A stretch of DNA of 64,000 bases from Archivesica marissinica (Eukaryota; Mollusca; Bivalvia; Venerida; Vesicomyidae), in NCBI GenBank assembly GCA_014843695.1, contig CM026404.1:84784712-84848711 (forward strand), in the 5' to 3' direction. Numbering within the stretch: the stretch's first letter is position 1; each line of letters begins with the position of its first letter. Positions 23,861 through 35,521 of this stretch are shown here, in pieces. Position numbers and translations under genes: made by a program. The notes under the pieces were generated by a model. The model made no database searches, was not told the DNA's origin, and was given only the letters and a program-made list of their open reading frames with translations.

Positions 23861-24096
23861 TGTCCGATTAGCGCAGTGGTTATCACGCTCACCAATGTGA
23901 CCCGGCTTCGATCCTCGGACCGGGAAGTATGTGAGATGATGGTGGTCCCCAGATCGGACAGGTGGGTTGTCTCCGGGTACTCCGGTTTCCTTTCACACAA
24001 ATGACCACATTTACGCTTAAAACCGCGCCAACGAGAGTGATTAATACAGGTTGTAAAAGCTTGTTTCGCAATCGTTGTAAAATAAATATTTTTTTT
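23861..24096 (+). mobile_element. tRNA-derived SINE, family B (copy B1)
   Basis: The head gattagcgcagtggttatc...tcaccaatg...ttcgatcctcgg resembles tRNA-Glu(CUC). The body is agatcggacaggtgggtt, ctccgggtactccggtttcc and aatgaccacatttacgctt; the tail is gagtgattaatacaggttgt...aaaataaat. Confidence 0.87.
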
Positions 24097-24128
24097 AAAT
24101 TAACCTGCCGAATAAATTGGATGGAATG

Positions 24129-24182
24129 TGCAAACAACATAGATCCTGACGCCACAGCTGATCTGGATCATTTAGTGTCTTA
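24129..24182. mobile_element. MITE family H fragment
   Basis: gtgcaaacaacatagatcct followed by gctgatctggatca reproduces the hairpin part of H1 (15713-15778) with most of the second arm missing. Confidence 0.5.
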
Positions 24183-24507
24183 GCTCTACAATTTGTTCAA
24201 CGTTATTTCAAGATTTTAAAATATTCAAAAGTAGAATTATTTGACAAGGTACTGTACGTTTATGATAACTTGACAGTGACGTACAAGGGTTATACCTATC
24301 AGTACAGGTAATTCAGGTAATTTTCAGTTATCGATATTATGATAATGTATTTTTAATTTTTAATCCGAAACACCGCTTACTGATTTTTAAGCCGATTTAC
24401 CTGTCTTGTGTTGTGGACATAGCCAACGAGGGTAAATATTGAGTGACGTCACTGTCAAGTTTATAATCCTAAACGTATGCAACCTAGATTAAGATTTATT
24501 TTAAAAT

Positions 24508-24736
24508 GGACGGGTCAGTTAACACGTTGGACTGTGAATCCAGAGATCGCAGGTTCGTTCCCAAGTCTGTCCGTAATAATATTAACAGTCTTTCAGATGG
24601 AATATAAACCGAGGCTCAAGTACACCGGGCATGTAAGAGAAATAGAGATGCTTCTGGAATTGGAACGTCTTGTGTGTCTTGCACTATCCTTCAAAACTAC
24701 TTCTGGAGGATAATGACTAACAACCTTCTTGAGGCA
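24508..24736 (+). mobile_element. Diverged family A SINE
   Basis: tRNA-like head gacgggtcagttaacacgtt...gatcgcaggttcg and body attaacagtctttcagatgg, then cactatccttcaaaa. It is more diverged than the other A copies and lacks the canonical tail, ending where SINE B2 begins. Confidence 0.7.
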
Positions 24737-24737
24737 T

Positions 24738-24980
24738 TCCGTTTGCGCAGTGGTTAGCGTGCTCGCTTCTCATCAATGCAACCCTGGGTTCGATTCTCGG
24801 ACCGGGAAAGTATGTGAGATGGTACGGTGGTTGCCAGATCGGACAGGTGGGTTTTCTCCGGGTACTCCGGATTCCTCCCAAACGAATGACCACATTTACG
24901 CTTTCATCCGCATCAACGAGAGTAATTAATATAAGTTGTTAGAGCTTGCTTCGCAATCGTTGTAAAATAAATAAAAGTTT
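24738..24980 (+). mobile_element. tRNA-derived SINE, family B (copy B2)
   Basis: Full-length B element: gcgcagtggttagcgtgctc head, cggacaggtgggttttctcc body, gagtaattaatataagttgt tail and aaaataaataaaag end. It is joined directly to the preceding A-type SINE. Confidence 0.88.
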
Positions 24981-25029
24981 AAAGCCTATATGTTTTGTAT
25001 GTATAGTATCAAGCATATGATTTATGAAA

Positions 25030-25266
25030 ACGATTAGCGCAGTGGTTAGCGCACTCGCTTCTCACCAATGCAACCCGGGTTCGATCCTCGGACCGGGAAG
25101 TATGTGAGATGGTACGGTGGTCGCCAGATCGGACAGGTGAGTTTTCTCCGGGTACTCCGGTTTCCTCCCACACGAATGATCACATTTAAGCTTTCATCCG
25201 CGCCAACGAGAGTGATTAATATAAGTTGTCAAAACTTGCTTCACAATCGTAAAATAAAAGTTTTAA
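25030..25266 (+). mobile_element. tRNA-derived SINE, family B (copy B3)
   Basis: Head cgattagcgcagtggttagc, intact T-arm ggttcgatcctcgg, body ctccgggtactccggtttcc, tail gtgattaatataagttgtc...aaaataaaag. It is followed by a G run. Confidence 0.88.
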
Positions 25267-25296
25267 CTGGGGGGGGGGGCAATAACTAGATGTATA

Positions 25297-25395
25297 AAAA
25301 GAACGTCTTGTGTGTCTTTCACTATCCTCCAAAATATAAAATGACTTAACATACTTCTGGAGGATGACTAACAACATTCTGGAGGCATTGCCACC
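25297..25395 (+). mobile_element. SINE A 3' body fragment
   Basis: gaacgtcttgtgtgtctttc, actatcctccaaaatata and cattctggaggcattgcc match the diverged A-type SINE at 24508. No head is present. Confidence 0.55.
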
Positions 25396-25635
25396 GGGGA
25401 GGGGGTGTATAAAAAGAATTTATTTAGATGTATAAAAAGATTTTATATGTCTGATTTTATATATGATGGGGTGGGATGTTGGGTGGGTGATTGTTTGATT
25501 AAAACTTTTATAATGTTACACTAACCTAAAAGATGCCTCGTTTCCATAATTTCATCCATAGTTGATATCATCGCAGTGGCAAGAGTGATACATTAAAACT
25601 TTACCTAACGGAGCCCTTTTTGTATCCAATTCATA

Positions 25636-26056
25636 ATCCAAACAAGCAATAAAATCACAAACTTAATCACCAAAGTTACCCAAACAATTAATAAAATCAC
25701 AAACTTAATCACCAAAGTTACCCAAGCAATTAATAAAATCACAAACTTAATCACCAAAGTAGCCACACAATTAATAAAATCACAAACTTAATCACCAAAG
25801 TTACCCAAACAATTAATAAAATCACAAACTTAATCACCAAAGTTACCCACACAATTAATAAAATCACAAACTTAATCACCAAAGTTACCCACACAATTAA
25901 TAAAATCACAAACTTAATCACCAAAGTTACCCAAACAATTAATAAAATCACAAACTTAATCACCAAAGTTACCCAAACAATTAATAAAATCACAAACTTA
26001 ATCACCAAAGTACCCAAGCAATTAATAAAATCACAAACTTAATCACCAAAGTACAT
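25636..26056. repeat. 42-bp minisatellite, about 10 copies
   Basis: Unit caattaataaaatcacaaac + ttaatcaccaaagttaccca(a/c)a. Copies differ mainly at one or two bases. A minus-strand frame with a 14-residue repeat (VTLVIKFVILLIVW) stays open because 42 is a multiple of three. Confidence 0.93.
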
Positions 26057-26334
26057 GTAAAATGTATATGCTATTTTAACATCCCACATTTCTGTAATGT
26101 TCATGAAAGATATGTTATATTTGCTATTTCCCAGATTCTGCCTACTCCACATGTATATTGGCCTATTACATATGATATAACTGTCTGGCAGTAATAAACA
26201 AATAACACATGAACACAGTTTATTCATCTGCAGTTTACAATCAATAACCGAGGCCAGCATGATAACAGTATTAGCCATTAATATGAGTCCATAAGAAAAA
26301 CATAGCTATGGTTATGAATGTTTGTGATAAGACA

Positions 26335-27297
26335 ATTTTAAGACCAAGCCTATTAATAATCTGTTCATCTCAATTACATCACCAAACTTCAAGGCCAAGA
26401 CTATTAACCAGTTGTTTCTCTCATCTAGTTCACCTAATGTCAAGGCCAAGTCTATTAACGATATGTTTCTCTCATCTATTTCACCCAAGTTCAAGGCCAA
26501 GTCTATTAACCAGTTGTCTATGTCATCTACTTCACCTAATGTCAAGGCCAAGTCTATTAACTATCTGTTTATGGCATCTACTTCACCTAACTTCAAGGTC
26601 AAGTCTATTAACTATCTGTTTCTCTCATCTACTTCACTTAACTTCAAGGTCAAGTCTATTAACTATCTGTTTCTCTCATCTACTTCACTTAACTTCAAGA
26701 CCAAGTCAATTAACTTTATCTCATCTATTTTATCTAACTTCAAGGTCAAGTCTATTAACCATCTGTTTCTGTCATCTACTTCACTTAACTTCAAGGTCAA
26801 GTCTATTAACTATCTGTTTCTCTCATCTACTTCACTTAACTTCAAGGCCAAGTATATTAACCATCTGTTTCTCTCAACTACTTCACCTTACTTCAAGACC
26901 AATTATATTAACTATATGTTTCTCTCATCTACTTCACCTGACTTCAAGGCCAAGTCTATTAATCATATGTTTCTCTCATCTACTTCACCTAACTTCAAGG
27001 CCAAGTCTATTAATCATATGTTTCTCTCATCTACTTCACCTAACTTCAAGGCCAAGTCTATTAATCATATGTTTCTCTCATCTACTTCACCTAACTTCAA
27101 GGCCACGTCTATTAATCATATGTTTCTCTCATCTACTTCACCTAACTTCAAGGCCAAGTCTATTAACCATATGTTTCTCTCATCTACTTCACCTAACTTC
27201 AAGGCCAAGTCTATTAACTATCTGTTTCTCTCATCTACTTCACCTAACTTCAAGGCCACGTCTATTAACCATATGTTTCTCTCATCTACTTCAACTA
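26335..27297. repeat. 51-bp minisatellite, about 18 copies, open in two frames
   Basis: Unit aacttcaaggccaagtctat + taatcatatgtttctctcat + ctacttcacct. Two plus-strand frames (343 and 310 codons) stay open, giving 17-residue repeats such as KAKSINHMFLSSTSPNF. There is no signal peptide, upstream exon or unique domain; both frames end just past the array. I treat it as non-coding, with the proviso that it is the longest open frame after the DUF3504 exon. Confidence 0.88.
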
Positions 27298-28250
27298 CAC
27301 AATGGGCTGGAGAATGTGACTTTTTATCAATGGCAATGATATAATCATCCTGGGTTTTCCCAAGACGGTCAATGCCTCTTATTTAACGTGGGTAGTCAAG
27401 GAAAGTCACCTCCTGGAATGGACGGAACTATTTCTTATACACTTGAGCACATAGCATGTGTCTACACATCCACAGTACCCAACTTCATGTAGTACTGTAG
27501 GTAAAGTACCCAATTACGAATCACCTGACACTGAATGCCAGTAGGGTACTTAGTTGTAGATGGGGATTGAACTTGAACTGCCAACATTGTAATGCCACCT
27601 ATTAACTAGTGTACCAGCACGTTACAGTGTAAAGTCGGGGTATTATTGTGTAATGGGTAACTGTGTCCCCTTCATTAAAACACATTTGTGACGTTATACC
27701 TTTGTACTTGCAGTCCATTATTATTTATATTGGACAGGTGTCAAAAGGCCAGAGTATTATATTAAATTCTAGGCGTAAATGGACGTAATTAACAATTTTA
27801 ATTAGTCGGATCTTGTTGTACAAGTGTGTGTTTTAAGTAAGATATAAGCCTTAAATATGTAAAATATAGGTACTGTCTTCGGCACTATGCGCCTCACACA
27901 GTCCAATAGTTTACGTATTGGATCGTTTACTGCTTATATCCTATACATAACTCTACCTACATGTGAATGGTTATCTTCTTGCTGTAGATACACATACCGA
28001 GTTGTTCCACAAAACTATGTAATAACTGCATACTGCAAGTGGTGTTTATATCCACTTCAGCACTGACAGCTAGACTAGCAACAGTTTCAAGGAAACAGAA
28101 CTCTTAGAGAAAAAGTAAAATTACATTTCTTTAATTACCTCCCGTTATCTTTCAATATAATTGAGGTAAACGCATCATATAAGAATTATATAACGCCTGT
28201 CATCAGAGAATAAAATATAAAACAAATGGCAGCACAGTTATCCCAGACTG
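27298..28250. other. No gene seen
   Basis: Unique AT-rich sequence without a supported exon, RNA gene or repeat. Confidence 0.5.
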
Positions 28251-28500
28251 AACCGCCTCCGTGGTCGAGTGGTTACGGTTGCTGACTTGCATACCACTGT
28301 AACCTATCATCACTGATGGTCATGGGTTCGAGCCTCGCTCAGACCGCGTTTCATTTATATGAAAAAGTTGGCAGTTTCTTACGGAGGTTGGTGCAACAAG
28401 TACTGGTTAACCACTTGAGCCTGTCGAGGAAAGATGTTGTTAGGTAAACTGCCCGTCGCTCAAATGAGTAACCGGTAGCGATGTTAAATAAAAAAAAAAT
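28251..28500 (+). mobile_element. SINE family E, full length (copy E1)
   Basis: The head cctccgtggtcgagtggtta plus a long variable region and tgggttcgagcct is a type II (Leu/Ser-class) tRNA-like head. The body has agtactggttaaccactt and gttgttaggtaaactgccc. The tail gtaaccggtagcgatgttaa + poly(A) is the same tail as SINE family A, implying a shared LINE partner. Confidence 0.82.
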
Positions 28501-28561
28501 TACTTGGAAAAAATTACAGTAGCTCTATAATGATAGATCTATATTTCCCCCCCCAAATATT

Positions 28562-28792
28562 AGTTTATACAAATTTATTTTAGCTCGATTGCGAAGCAAG
28601 TTCTTTCAACTTATATTAATCACTCTCGAGACCTCATTCCTGATGGAATCCATCGCCACGAAGGAGAGAGAAGAGGCAATGTGGAATTTAAATGCCTTGC
28701 CTAAGGGCACAATCGTAACGGCTCCAGCGGGGCTCGAACTCCGGACCTTTCGCACCTGAAGCGAACGCGCATCCACTGCGCTATCACGACTT
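28562..28792 (-). mobile_element. tRNA-derived SINE, family C (copy C2) with target duplication
   Basis: The minus strand reads ggaagtcgtgatagcgcagt, cttcaggtgcgaaaggtcc, ggagttcgagccccgctgg, the body and then the tail gctaaaataaatttgtata. An 11-bp direct repeat CCCCAAATATT flanks it (28551-28561 and 28793-28803). The anticodon position reads CAG. Confidence 0.9.
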
Positions 28793-28803
28793 CCCCAAAT
28801 ATT

Positions 28804-29508
28804 CACAGAAGTGAAATAATTCAATAAACAAACATACTATATGACATTTGTGTTGACCTAACAAATTGGCCAGCCAATCGTGCGAAAATGGGCACTTGGG
28901 ACGAAAATGTTTAAATTTGAATAAAATTGCTCAATTTATACACTTCTTTTATATTACTGTATTATTTCAGTCTAGCATTTCATGTCAATCAACTGTTTGG
29001 CAATAGAGCTGTCAAGCTGGCCCCCTTGTCAACCAATTAGGACACCAATAATGTAGCTGTTTTAATCTACTAGGTATAATGATGCCACAATAAAGATTTT
29101 CTTGGCAAAATGTCAAACAGATCAGGAGAAGTCCAAAAATCGATATTCACCTCATATTGGTGGTCGGTCATCTTGGGTTTCGGATCAGAAACTAAGTTAG
29201 TATCATATATCACTCGCTATGTCACAGCTTAAGTTCAAGTTTGATCTAAATTGACCACGCAAGCGTGGAACACCAATGGAATAATTGAAATAGGTGGAAT
29301 AACACATTTTATTTCACTGATAAATTTCAATATAATGCTAACACAATTATTATGTAATGGCCTAATTCAATATATGTGGATGTTCAAGGTTATCTACCTG
29401 GAATGTTTGTTTTGAATAAACTGATAAATACCAACTACTGGTTGCAGGCTGATTAACTGGTGACTACCGGTATGTACAAAAGTGGCCAAAAGATAATGCG
29501 CAAGTTGT
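28804..29508. other. No gene seen
   Basis: Unique AT-rich sequence with no supported coding, RNA or repeat feature. Confidence 0.5.
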
Positions 29509-29514
29509 TATCCC

Positions 29515-30912
29515 CAAAAGTAACCATGGGGATACAATTGCAAGTTATCCCCAAAAGTAACCATGGGGATACAAGTGCAAGTTATCCCCAAAAGTAACCA
29601 TGGGATACAATTGCAAGTTATCCCCAAAAGTAACCATGGGATACAATTGCAAGTTATCCCCAAAAGTAACCATGGGATACAATTGCAAGTTATCCCCAAA
29701 AGTAACCATGGGGATACAATTGCAAGTTATCCCCAAAAGTAACCATGGGGATACAACCATGGGATACAATTGCAAGTTATCCCCAAAAGTAACCATGGGG
29801 ATACAACCATGGGATACAATTGCAAGTTATCCCCAAAAGTAACCATGGGATACAAGTGCAAGTTATCCCCAAAAGTAACCATGGGGTGCAAGTTATCCCC
29901 AAAAGTAACCATGGGATACAAGTGCAAGTTATCCCCAAAAGTAACCATGGGGATACAACCATGGGATACAATTGCAAGTTATCCCCAAATGTAACCATGG
30001 GATACAAGTGCAAGTTATCCCCCAAAAGTAACCATGGGATACAATTGCAAGTTATCCCCAAAAGTAACCATGGGATACAACCATGGGATACAATTGCAAG
30101 TAACCATGGGGATATAACCATGGGATACAATTGCAAGTTATCCCAAAAAGTAACCATGGGATACAAGTGCAAGTTATCCCCAAAAGTAACCATGGGATAC
30201 AATTACAAGTTATCCCCAAAAGTAACCATGGGGATACAACCATGGGATACAATTGCAAGTTATCCCCAAAAGTAACCATGGGATACAAGTACAAGTTATC
30301 CCCAAAAGTAACCATGGGGATACAACCATGGGATACAATTGCAAGTTATCCCCAAAAGTAACCATGATATACAATTGCAAGTTATCCCCAAAAGTAACCA
30401 TGGGGATACAATTGCAAGTTATCCCCAAAAGTAACCATGGGGATACAATTGCAAGTTATCCCCAAAAGTAACCATGGGATACAATTGCAAGTTATCCCCA
30501 AAAGTAACCATGGGATACAATCGCAAGTTATCCCCAAAAGTAACCATGGGGATACAACCATGGGATACAATTGCAAGTTATCCCCAAAAGTAACCATGAT
30601 ATACAATTGCAAGTTATCCCCAAAAGTAACCATGGGGATACAATTGCAAGTTATCCCCAAAAGTAACCATGGGGATACAATTGCAAGTTATCCCCAAAAG
30701 TAACCATGGGATACAATTGCAAGTTATCCCCAAAAGTAACCATGGGATACAATCGCAAGTTATCCCCAAAAGTAACCATGGGGATACAACCATGGGATAC
30801 AATTGCAAGTTATCCCCAAAAGTAACCATGATACAATTGCAAGTTATCCCCAAAAGTAACCATGGGGATACAATTGCAAGTTATCCCCAAAAGTAACCAT
30901 GGGGATACAATT
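29515..30912. repeat. 34-38-bp minisatellite, interrupted by a MULE-like insertion
   Basis: Unit gggatacaattgcaagttat + ccccaaaagtaaccat, with an extra ggatacaacc in some copies; about 38 copies. Blocks of about 232 bp recur (from about 30382 and 30614), a local higher-order structure. The array resumes at 33096 after the 2.2-kb insertion. Open frames on both strands are periodicity artefacts. Confidence 0.93.
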
Positions 30913-31002
30913 GACCTTTCTGCAAACGCTACTTAGGCACGCCCCCCATAGTTACAGGTGCTCGCTGTAACCACGCGAGACAAGCTATCTAACAAAATGG
31001 CG

Positions 31003-31113
31003 TCTAACGCAGACCTGCATCGAGTTAATCTAGATAAAATTCCGTCGAATGTCTCGGTTTTATTTCACCCAGATAAGAATATCTCGTTGAAAGCAAGAAG
31101 GCAAGGGTTTTAG
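31003..31113 (+). other. Small open frame at the left end of the MULE-like element
   Basis: The frame starting MASNADLHRVNLDKIP runs 36 codons to TAG at about 31113. It is not recognised. It could be a 5' exon relic of the element's gene or chance. Confidence 0.2.
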
Positions 31114-31399
31114 GTGAATTCAGGTGATTTCGTATAATCCCTTGTTCGTCTAATGGTAGTTTCGTATACTAGTGCATTCGTATAATCACAGGTTCGTATT
31201 TTATATATATATATATATAGTACTGCACTATACAGGCCCATTATAATAATGCTATTATTAGCTATTTAGGTAATTAGACACAATTATGAATGGGACTATG
31301 TAGCCGTGTGTTTGCCATACCAGGAGTGATTATCTATCTAGGTTTCAGGCCACTAATCAAGATTAATTAAAGTGAATGGGGGAGAATAAATAAATCATT

Positions 31400-31503
31400 C
31401 CGCATTTTCGATGATTCCAACGGTGGCACTTATCGCAGCTAAGAGCATGCATACGGCTGGAAACGTGACGAGAGCAAAAAACGCATGGAAAAATAGACGC
31501 CAT
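31400..31503 (-). pseudogene. PHD-like zinc-finger fragment of a MULE-associated protein
   Basis: The minus-strand frame from ATG at 31503 begins MASIFPCVFC and contains a C-x2-C-x12-C-x2-C-x4-H-x2-C pattern ending CHRWNHRKCG. This is the first half of a PHD-like finger found at the N-terminus of proteins encoded by invertebrate MULE-type elements. The frame then runs into unrelated sequence and stops near 31363, with no good donor at the break, so the rest of the finger and the transposase are lost. Confidence 0.5.
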
Positions 31504-33095
31504 GGTTGTAATGAAATTGATGTGAAGAGCATGATATTTATACATGATTCAAGGGCTTGGACATATGGCACGGCTCAGCTCTAAAGCTGATAAAACATTG
31601 GCATACAAGCCAGCATCACAAATGTTTGAGCCGACCAATGAAGGTGTGAAAAATAATATATTCTCCAGTAATTGATTAATTTGTCAACAGCCCACCTCAT
31701 AATAGACGTAGGTGTGAATGTTATTTCTCTAAAGTACAGATATACGGATGAGGACGTGTTAAGTGTTCGTGGTAAATGCTTGCGCAATCAACGGAAGAGT
31801 GAACAACCACATCGTGTCAACTTTGACATCACAAGAAATGAAATATGCCACCGTCTTGAGAGACTCGACCCTATGCCTCCTAGAAGACTCGAACATTAGG
31901 CCCAAAAACTGAACACCAGTACGTTCACTGAGCTAATATGGGAATCCCACAGCTCTGCACATGCATGGGTACTATTACTACTATCTGATCCCTAGTCCAC
32001 CATCCACGACAATATGTATGAACCACATGTATAATCACCACTATACTCACATATCTCTTGTGAACGGTAGATCTATTAATGCAGAATATATTTTTTCGAA
32101 ATATTTTATTATGCATAAATAAATTAATTTCAACTTACTTTTGTGCAAATATATCTGTTTGCATTAATTTTGGATGTATTCAGCTGGTCGTTTGGTCGTT
32201 CACACAACTTAATCCACCTTAGACATGTTTTCAAGATTTGTCTTAGGTTTTGAAAATGGCACGAATTTAACGTCACCTATCAATCGATCTGGATATCTAC
32301 ATCACTGTCACACAGCCCGTAACTACATCTTTTCACCATTGTCAATGACAGACAGCATTAATTAATTTTAAATATTTTTCAAAAAATAATTTCAGATCAC
32401 GATCACTCGTTATCAGATTTGATTAAAATGTTACTACATAACTCGTTTATCTAACAGAACGATAAAACAATGACTCGGTGTAGTAATCAATTATATAATT
32501 ATGTGCACACATTTTATAATTGACCAATTAGCACAATCAGTGCTAAATTCCGATGTGAAATACTTTGATCTTGATAGCAGTGGCCCCTATCGGGTATTAT
32601 AACTCGGCGGTCTCTGTGATGTACCGTTAGTGGGTAAGTTGTTGATTGCTCCCAATAAACAGTGTGACACGCTTAAATTTGATTGCTGTGTTTGTGAGAA
32701 AAGAATGACTATATGGGGTCAGTCGGTGTTTTTATAGATGCATTGTTTTTAAAGCAGCTGTCTGGTATTTTGTGGTTCATATACACACTTTTAGATTTGT
32801 CCAAGGATTTTGAAATGGGTTGAATTTAACGTCGATCACCAGGATATCGACTAATTTTGTACTATAACTAACCCACACACCAAAGCTACACATTTTCAAC
32901 ATCATTAAAACAATTTTAAACCCGTATTTTCGATCAAATTCACGCCTTTTCAAATTTGTCTACTCGTTACTAGTGTGTCTAATATGCATTGTTTGTCTAA
33001 CAAGATGGCGGCGATAAACCGTTGCCGGGGGTGTGCGCGAATGGTGCGATGCGATTGGCTAACGCCAGCTGTCAATCAAAATCGGCAGAAAGGTC

Positions 33096-33212
33096 AATAC
33101 AATTGCAAGTTATCCCCAAAAGTAACCATGGTATATATTGCAAGTTATCCCCAAAAGTAACCATGGGATACAATCGCAAGTTATCCCCAAAAGTAACCAT
33201 GGGGATACAATC
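33096..33212. repeat. Distal part of the interrupted minisatellite
   Basis: Three units of gatacaattgcaagttatcc-type identical in kind to 29515-30912. It continues the array across the MULE-like insertion. Confidence 0.9.
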
Positions 33213-33312
33213 ATTTAAACTCTTTAGGTAGAATTCACTTCTGTACTAACTAGGCTATTATGTATAGCGACCTGGCTTCGAGCCTCAATAGCCGCGCATG
33301 GAGCTTTTTAAC

Positions 33313-33535
33313 TATGTATGTATGTATGTATGTTCCTTTAATGTCAAACCCCTCGCGGGGACCTAGACATGTTTTCCTGGGCAGGCTTAGCTGACCTAAG
33401 CGATTAACCAGTACTAAGCAATGTGTGTGAGGTGCCTTGCTCAATGACACTACATACGTGGCCTGACCGAGTATCGAACCCGGGACCGTTCGATTCCAAA
33501 TCCGATGCTCTACCATTGGACCACGTACGCCACAC
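33313..33535 (-). mobile_element. tRNA-derived SINE, family D (copy D1)
   Basis: The minus strand reads ggcgtacgtggtccaatggt, gagcatcggatttggaatcg, cccgggttcgatactcgg, then tgtagtgtcattgagcaagg, agcctgcccaggaaaacatg and gtttgacattaaaggaacat with a (catacata)n tail. Other copies are at 54799 and 62152. Confidence 0.87.
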
Positions 33536-33665
33536 ACAACTTGATACTCATACGTAATATTTCTTACTATCAGGCAATAAGAGAATTAAGCTTAACTCCG
33601 GAGTTACTCGGACCGCAGTACGGCATGTTAGGGAGAAAACTGATGAGCACATAGTGGACGACGGC

Positions 33666-33916
33666 TGTCCGATTAGCGCAGTGGTTAGCGGGTGCTCGCT
33701 TCTCACCAATGCAACCCGGCTTCGATCCTCGGACCGGGAAGTACTGGTATGTGCGTTGGTACGGTGGTCGCAAGATCGGACAGGTGGGTTTTCTCCGAGA
33801 ACTCCGGTTTCCTCCCACACGATTGACCACATATATGCTTTCATCCGCGACAACCAGAGTGATTAATATAAGTTGTTAAAACTTGCTTCGCAAGCGTTGT
33901 AAAATAAATAAAGTTT
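33666..33916 (+). mobile_element. tRNA-derived SINE, family B (copy B4)
   Basis: Complete B element from tgtccgattagcgcagtggt to aaaataaataaagtt. The tRNA-Glu-like head has small insertions (ggtgctcgcttctcacc). Confidence 0.88.
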
Positions 33917-34174
33917 AAGCGGACAAAGCATGAGCAAGGTCATTGTTGAATCATTAGGAATTTCAACGAAATGATCTAGTATATAGAAAAATATTTGGGG
34001 GGGGGGAATAATTATAGATGGCGAAGATTCAAAAAGTTGTATCTACATGTACATTTTATCCCATTTTGGTCGATTTAGGTGAACATTACTCAGTTTTGCA
34101 CTGCGCATCTACTATTAAAATTAAACGGCATGTTTTTGTAATAAAATCCCGAATCTCCATTTGTTTAAACAAAT

Positions 34175-34318
34175 GAAAGATAAATAGCTGTACCTTAAAG
34201 TCATATAGCTCCGGCATTTTTGTTACCGCTATATGTAAAGATAAATAGCTGTACCTTAAAGTCATATAGCTCCGGCATGTTTGTTACCGCTATATGTACA
34301 GATAAATAGCTGTACTGT
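34175..34318. repeat. Tandem duplication, about 71-bp unit
   Basis: Two full copies and a start of gataaatagctgtaccttaa + agtcatatagctccggcat, then tttgttaccgctatatgta. Only single-base differences are seen. Confidence 0.85.
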
Positions 34319-35250
34319 AAGTAGGTACAATTTTCATATCAGTATTTGTCGCCATTAATTTAAAAGTCAGGATTTGATTTTAATAATTTTCGAGGAACAA
34401 AAGATGCTGTGCTCTCAGGTAACTTCATTTTTATTAGCATAATACAATACGATTTCAAGCACAAATGTCATTAACATCCCTAGGGAATAATACATTCCGA
34501 TAGTATTAAGGGGGATGAATAAAATGTGGAGAAGTGTGTTAACCTTTAGCACTCTGTAGGTGAAATGAGCAGACCTCATATTTTTCCTAGAAAGTAGGGC
34601 TTGTGATATTTCATTAACATTGTCCCGATTGGACATGCTAATGTTAAAGATCACGTTATGGTATATATATATATACCAGTATATAGTGGATCTTGCAAAG
34701 AGAATTTCGTTGTGCTTAGTCCCCAGCCTAAAGTAGGACAATAGGCTAATATTATATAATATTAGTTGGTAGAATCACCTAAGAACAGAACAGTAGAATA
34801 GGTCATCTGCTACAATTATTATATATATTATAGAGTCGGATTATAATGCAATAAATGAACTCTTTAAAAGCATGAGTTCTAAACGTTGACAAAAGTAGCA
34901 GGCATGTGATACAGATTGCAATTTCATCATCATCATCATCTAGTGATTGGGTCACTCTGCATAGAGTATACTCGCAATGTCGTTAAAAAATCAACACCTA
35001 CAACAGTCAGGGTAGGATTTTCTCAAAATTAAAATTGTCCATATTTACAAGTAGTTCTTAAAAACGGATAAAAGAGTCCATGTGTGTTAGTGGACATAGC
35101 GATTGGCCAGTACCAACTGGATAACCCCCCAAGGTGGTCTGGTCAATAGAGAGTACTATGGATGCAGGAAAGAAGCTGTTCTGGTATATGTTTGTACGGG
35201 TTCTGATTTGGCAGTTGCGTTGGTTGTTTGTGGTGGAGGGGGGAGGGAGC
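34319..35250. other. No gene seen
   Basis: AT-rich. A 108-codon minus-strand frame (34415-34741) has no recognisable domain and poor amino-acid composition. Short (cat)n and (ta)n tracts are present. Confidence 0.45.
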
Positions 35251-35288
35251 ATTAAAGTGACCAAGCAAAGAAAGAACGGAAAAGTTAG

Positions 35289-35364
35289 TGACCCAACGTG
35301 GGACTCGAACCCACGACCTCCCGAACACTAGTCGGACAGCTCTACCAACTGAGCTAGCTGGGCC
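35289..35364 (-). tRNA. tRNA-Thr(AGU)-like sequence, copy 1
   Basis: 76-nt cloverleaf on the minus strand. The acceptor starts ggcccagc. D arm is tagctcagttggtagagc, anticodon stem tccga/tcggg with loop CTAGTGT (anticodon AGU, threonine), and T arm gtgggttcgagtcccac is perfect. It lies in a duplicated segment with the second copy 233 bases away, so it may be a retained tRNA gene or the head of a repeat. No terminal CCA is encoded, as expected for a eukaryote. Confidence 0.6.
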
Positions 35365-35521
35365 GTTGTTCTACCCACGCCAAAATACACTACACTCTTC
35401 CCTCTTTTATTCTTTAGGAGCCGCACTCCTATCCCTGGAGCCGCACCCTACCCCTTTGCCTGTACCATCCCATCCTCGTCGCCATTAAAGTGACCAGGCA
35501 AAGAAAGAGTGGAAAAGTTAG

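Larger units (their letters stand above)
30913..33095. mobile_element. MULE-like element inserted in the minisatellite
   Basis: The ends gacctttctgc and gcagaaaggtc are inverted repeats. They are flanked by 9-bp direct repeats GATACAATT (30904-30912) and AATACAATT (33096-33104), differing at one base and both part of the array unit. A 9-bp duplication is typical of Mutator-like elements. Beyond 11 bp the ends are not clearly inverted, but both subterminal regions contain tctaacaa(a/g)atggcg. Inside is a minus-strand zinc-finger remnant (31400-31503). No transposase is recognisable, so it is a non-autonomous or gutted copy. Confidence 0.7.

Noticed and set aside
23861..23930. Functional tRNA-Glu(CUC) gene
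   Set aside because: Anticodon stem poorly paired and always followed by the same SINE B body.
29515..30912. Direct repeats as CRISPR or as a coding repeat protein
   Set aside because: No spacers; frames are open on both strands; unit lengths of 34-38 break any single frame.
34415..34741. 108-codon minus-strand open frame
   Set aside because: AT-rich composition, no domain, no splice or promoter context.
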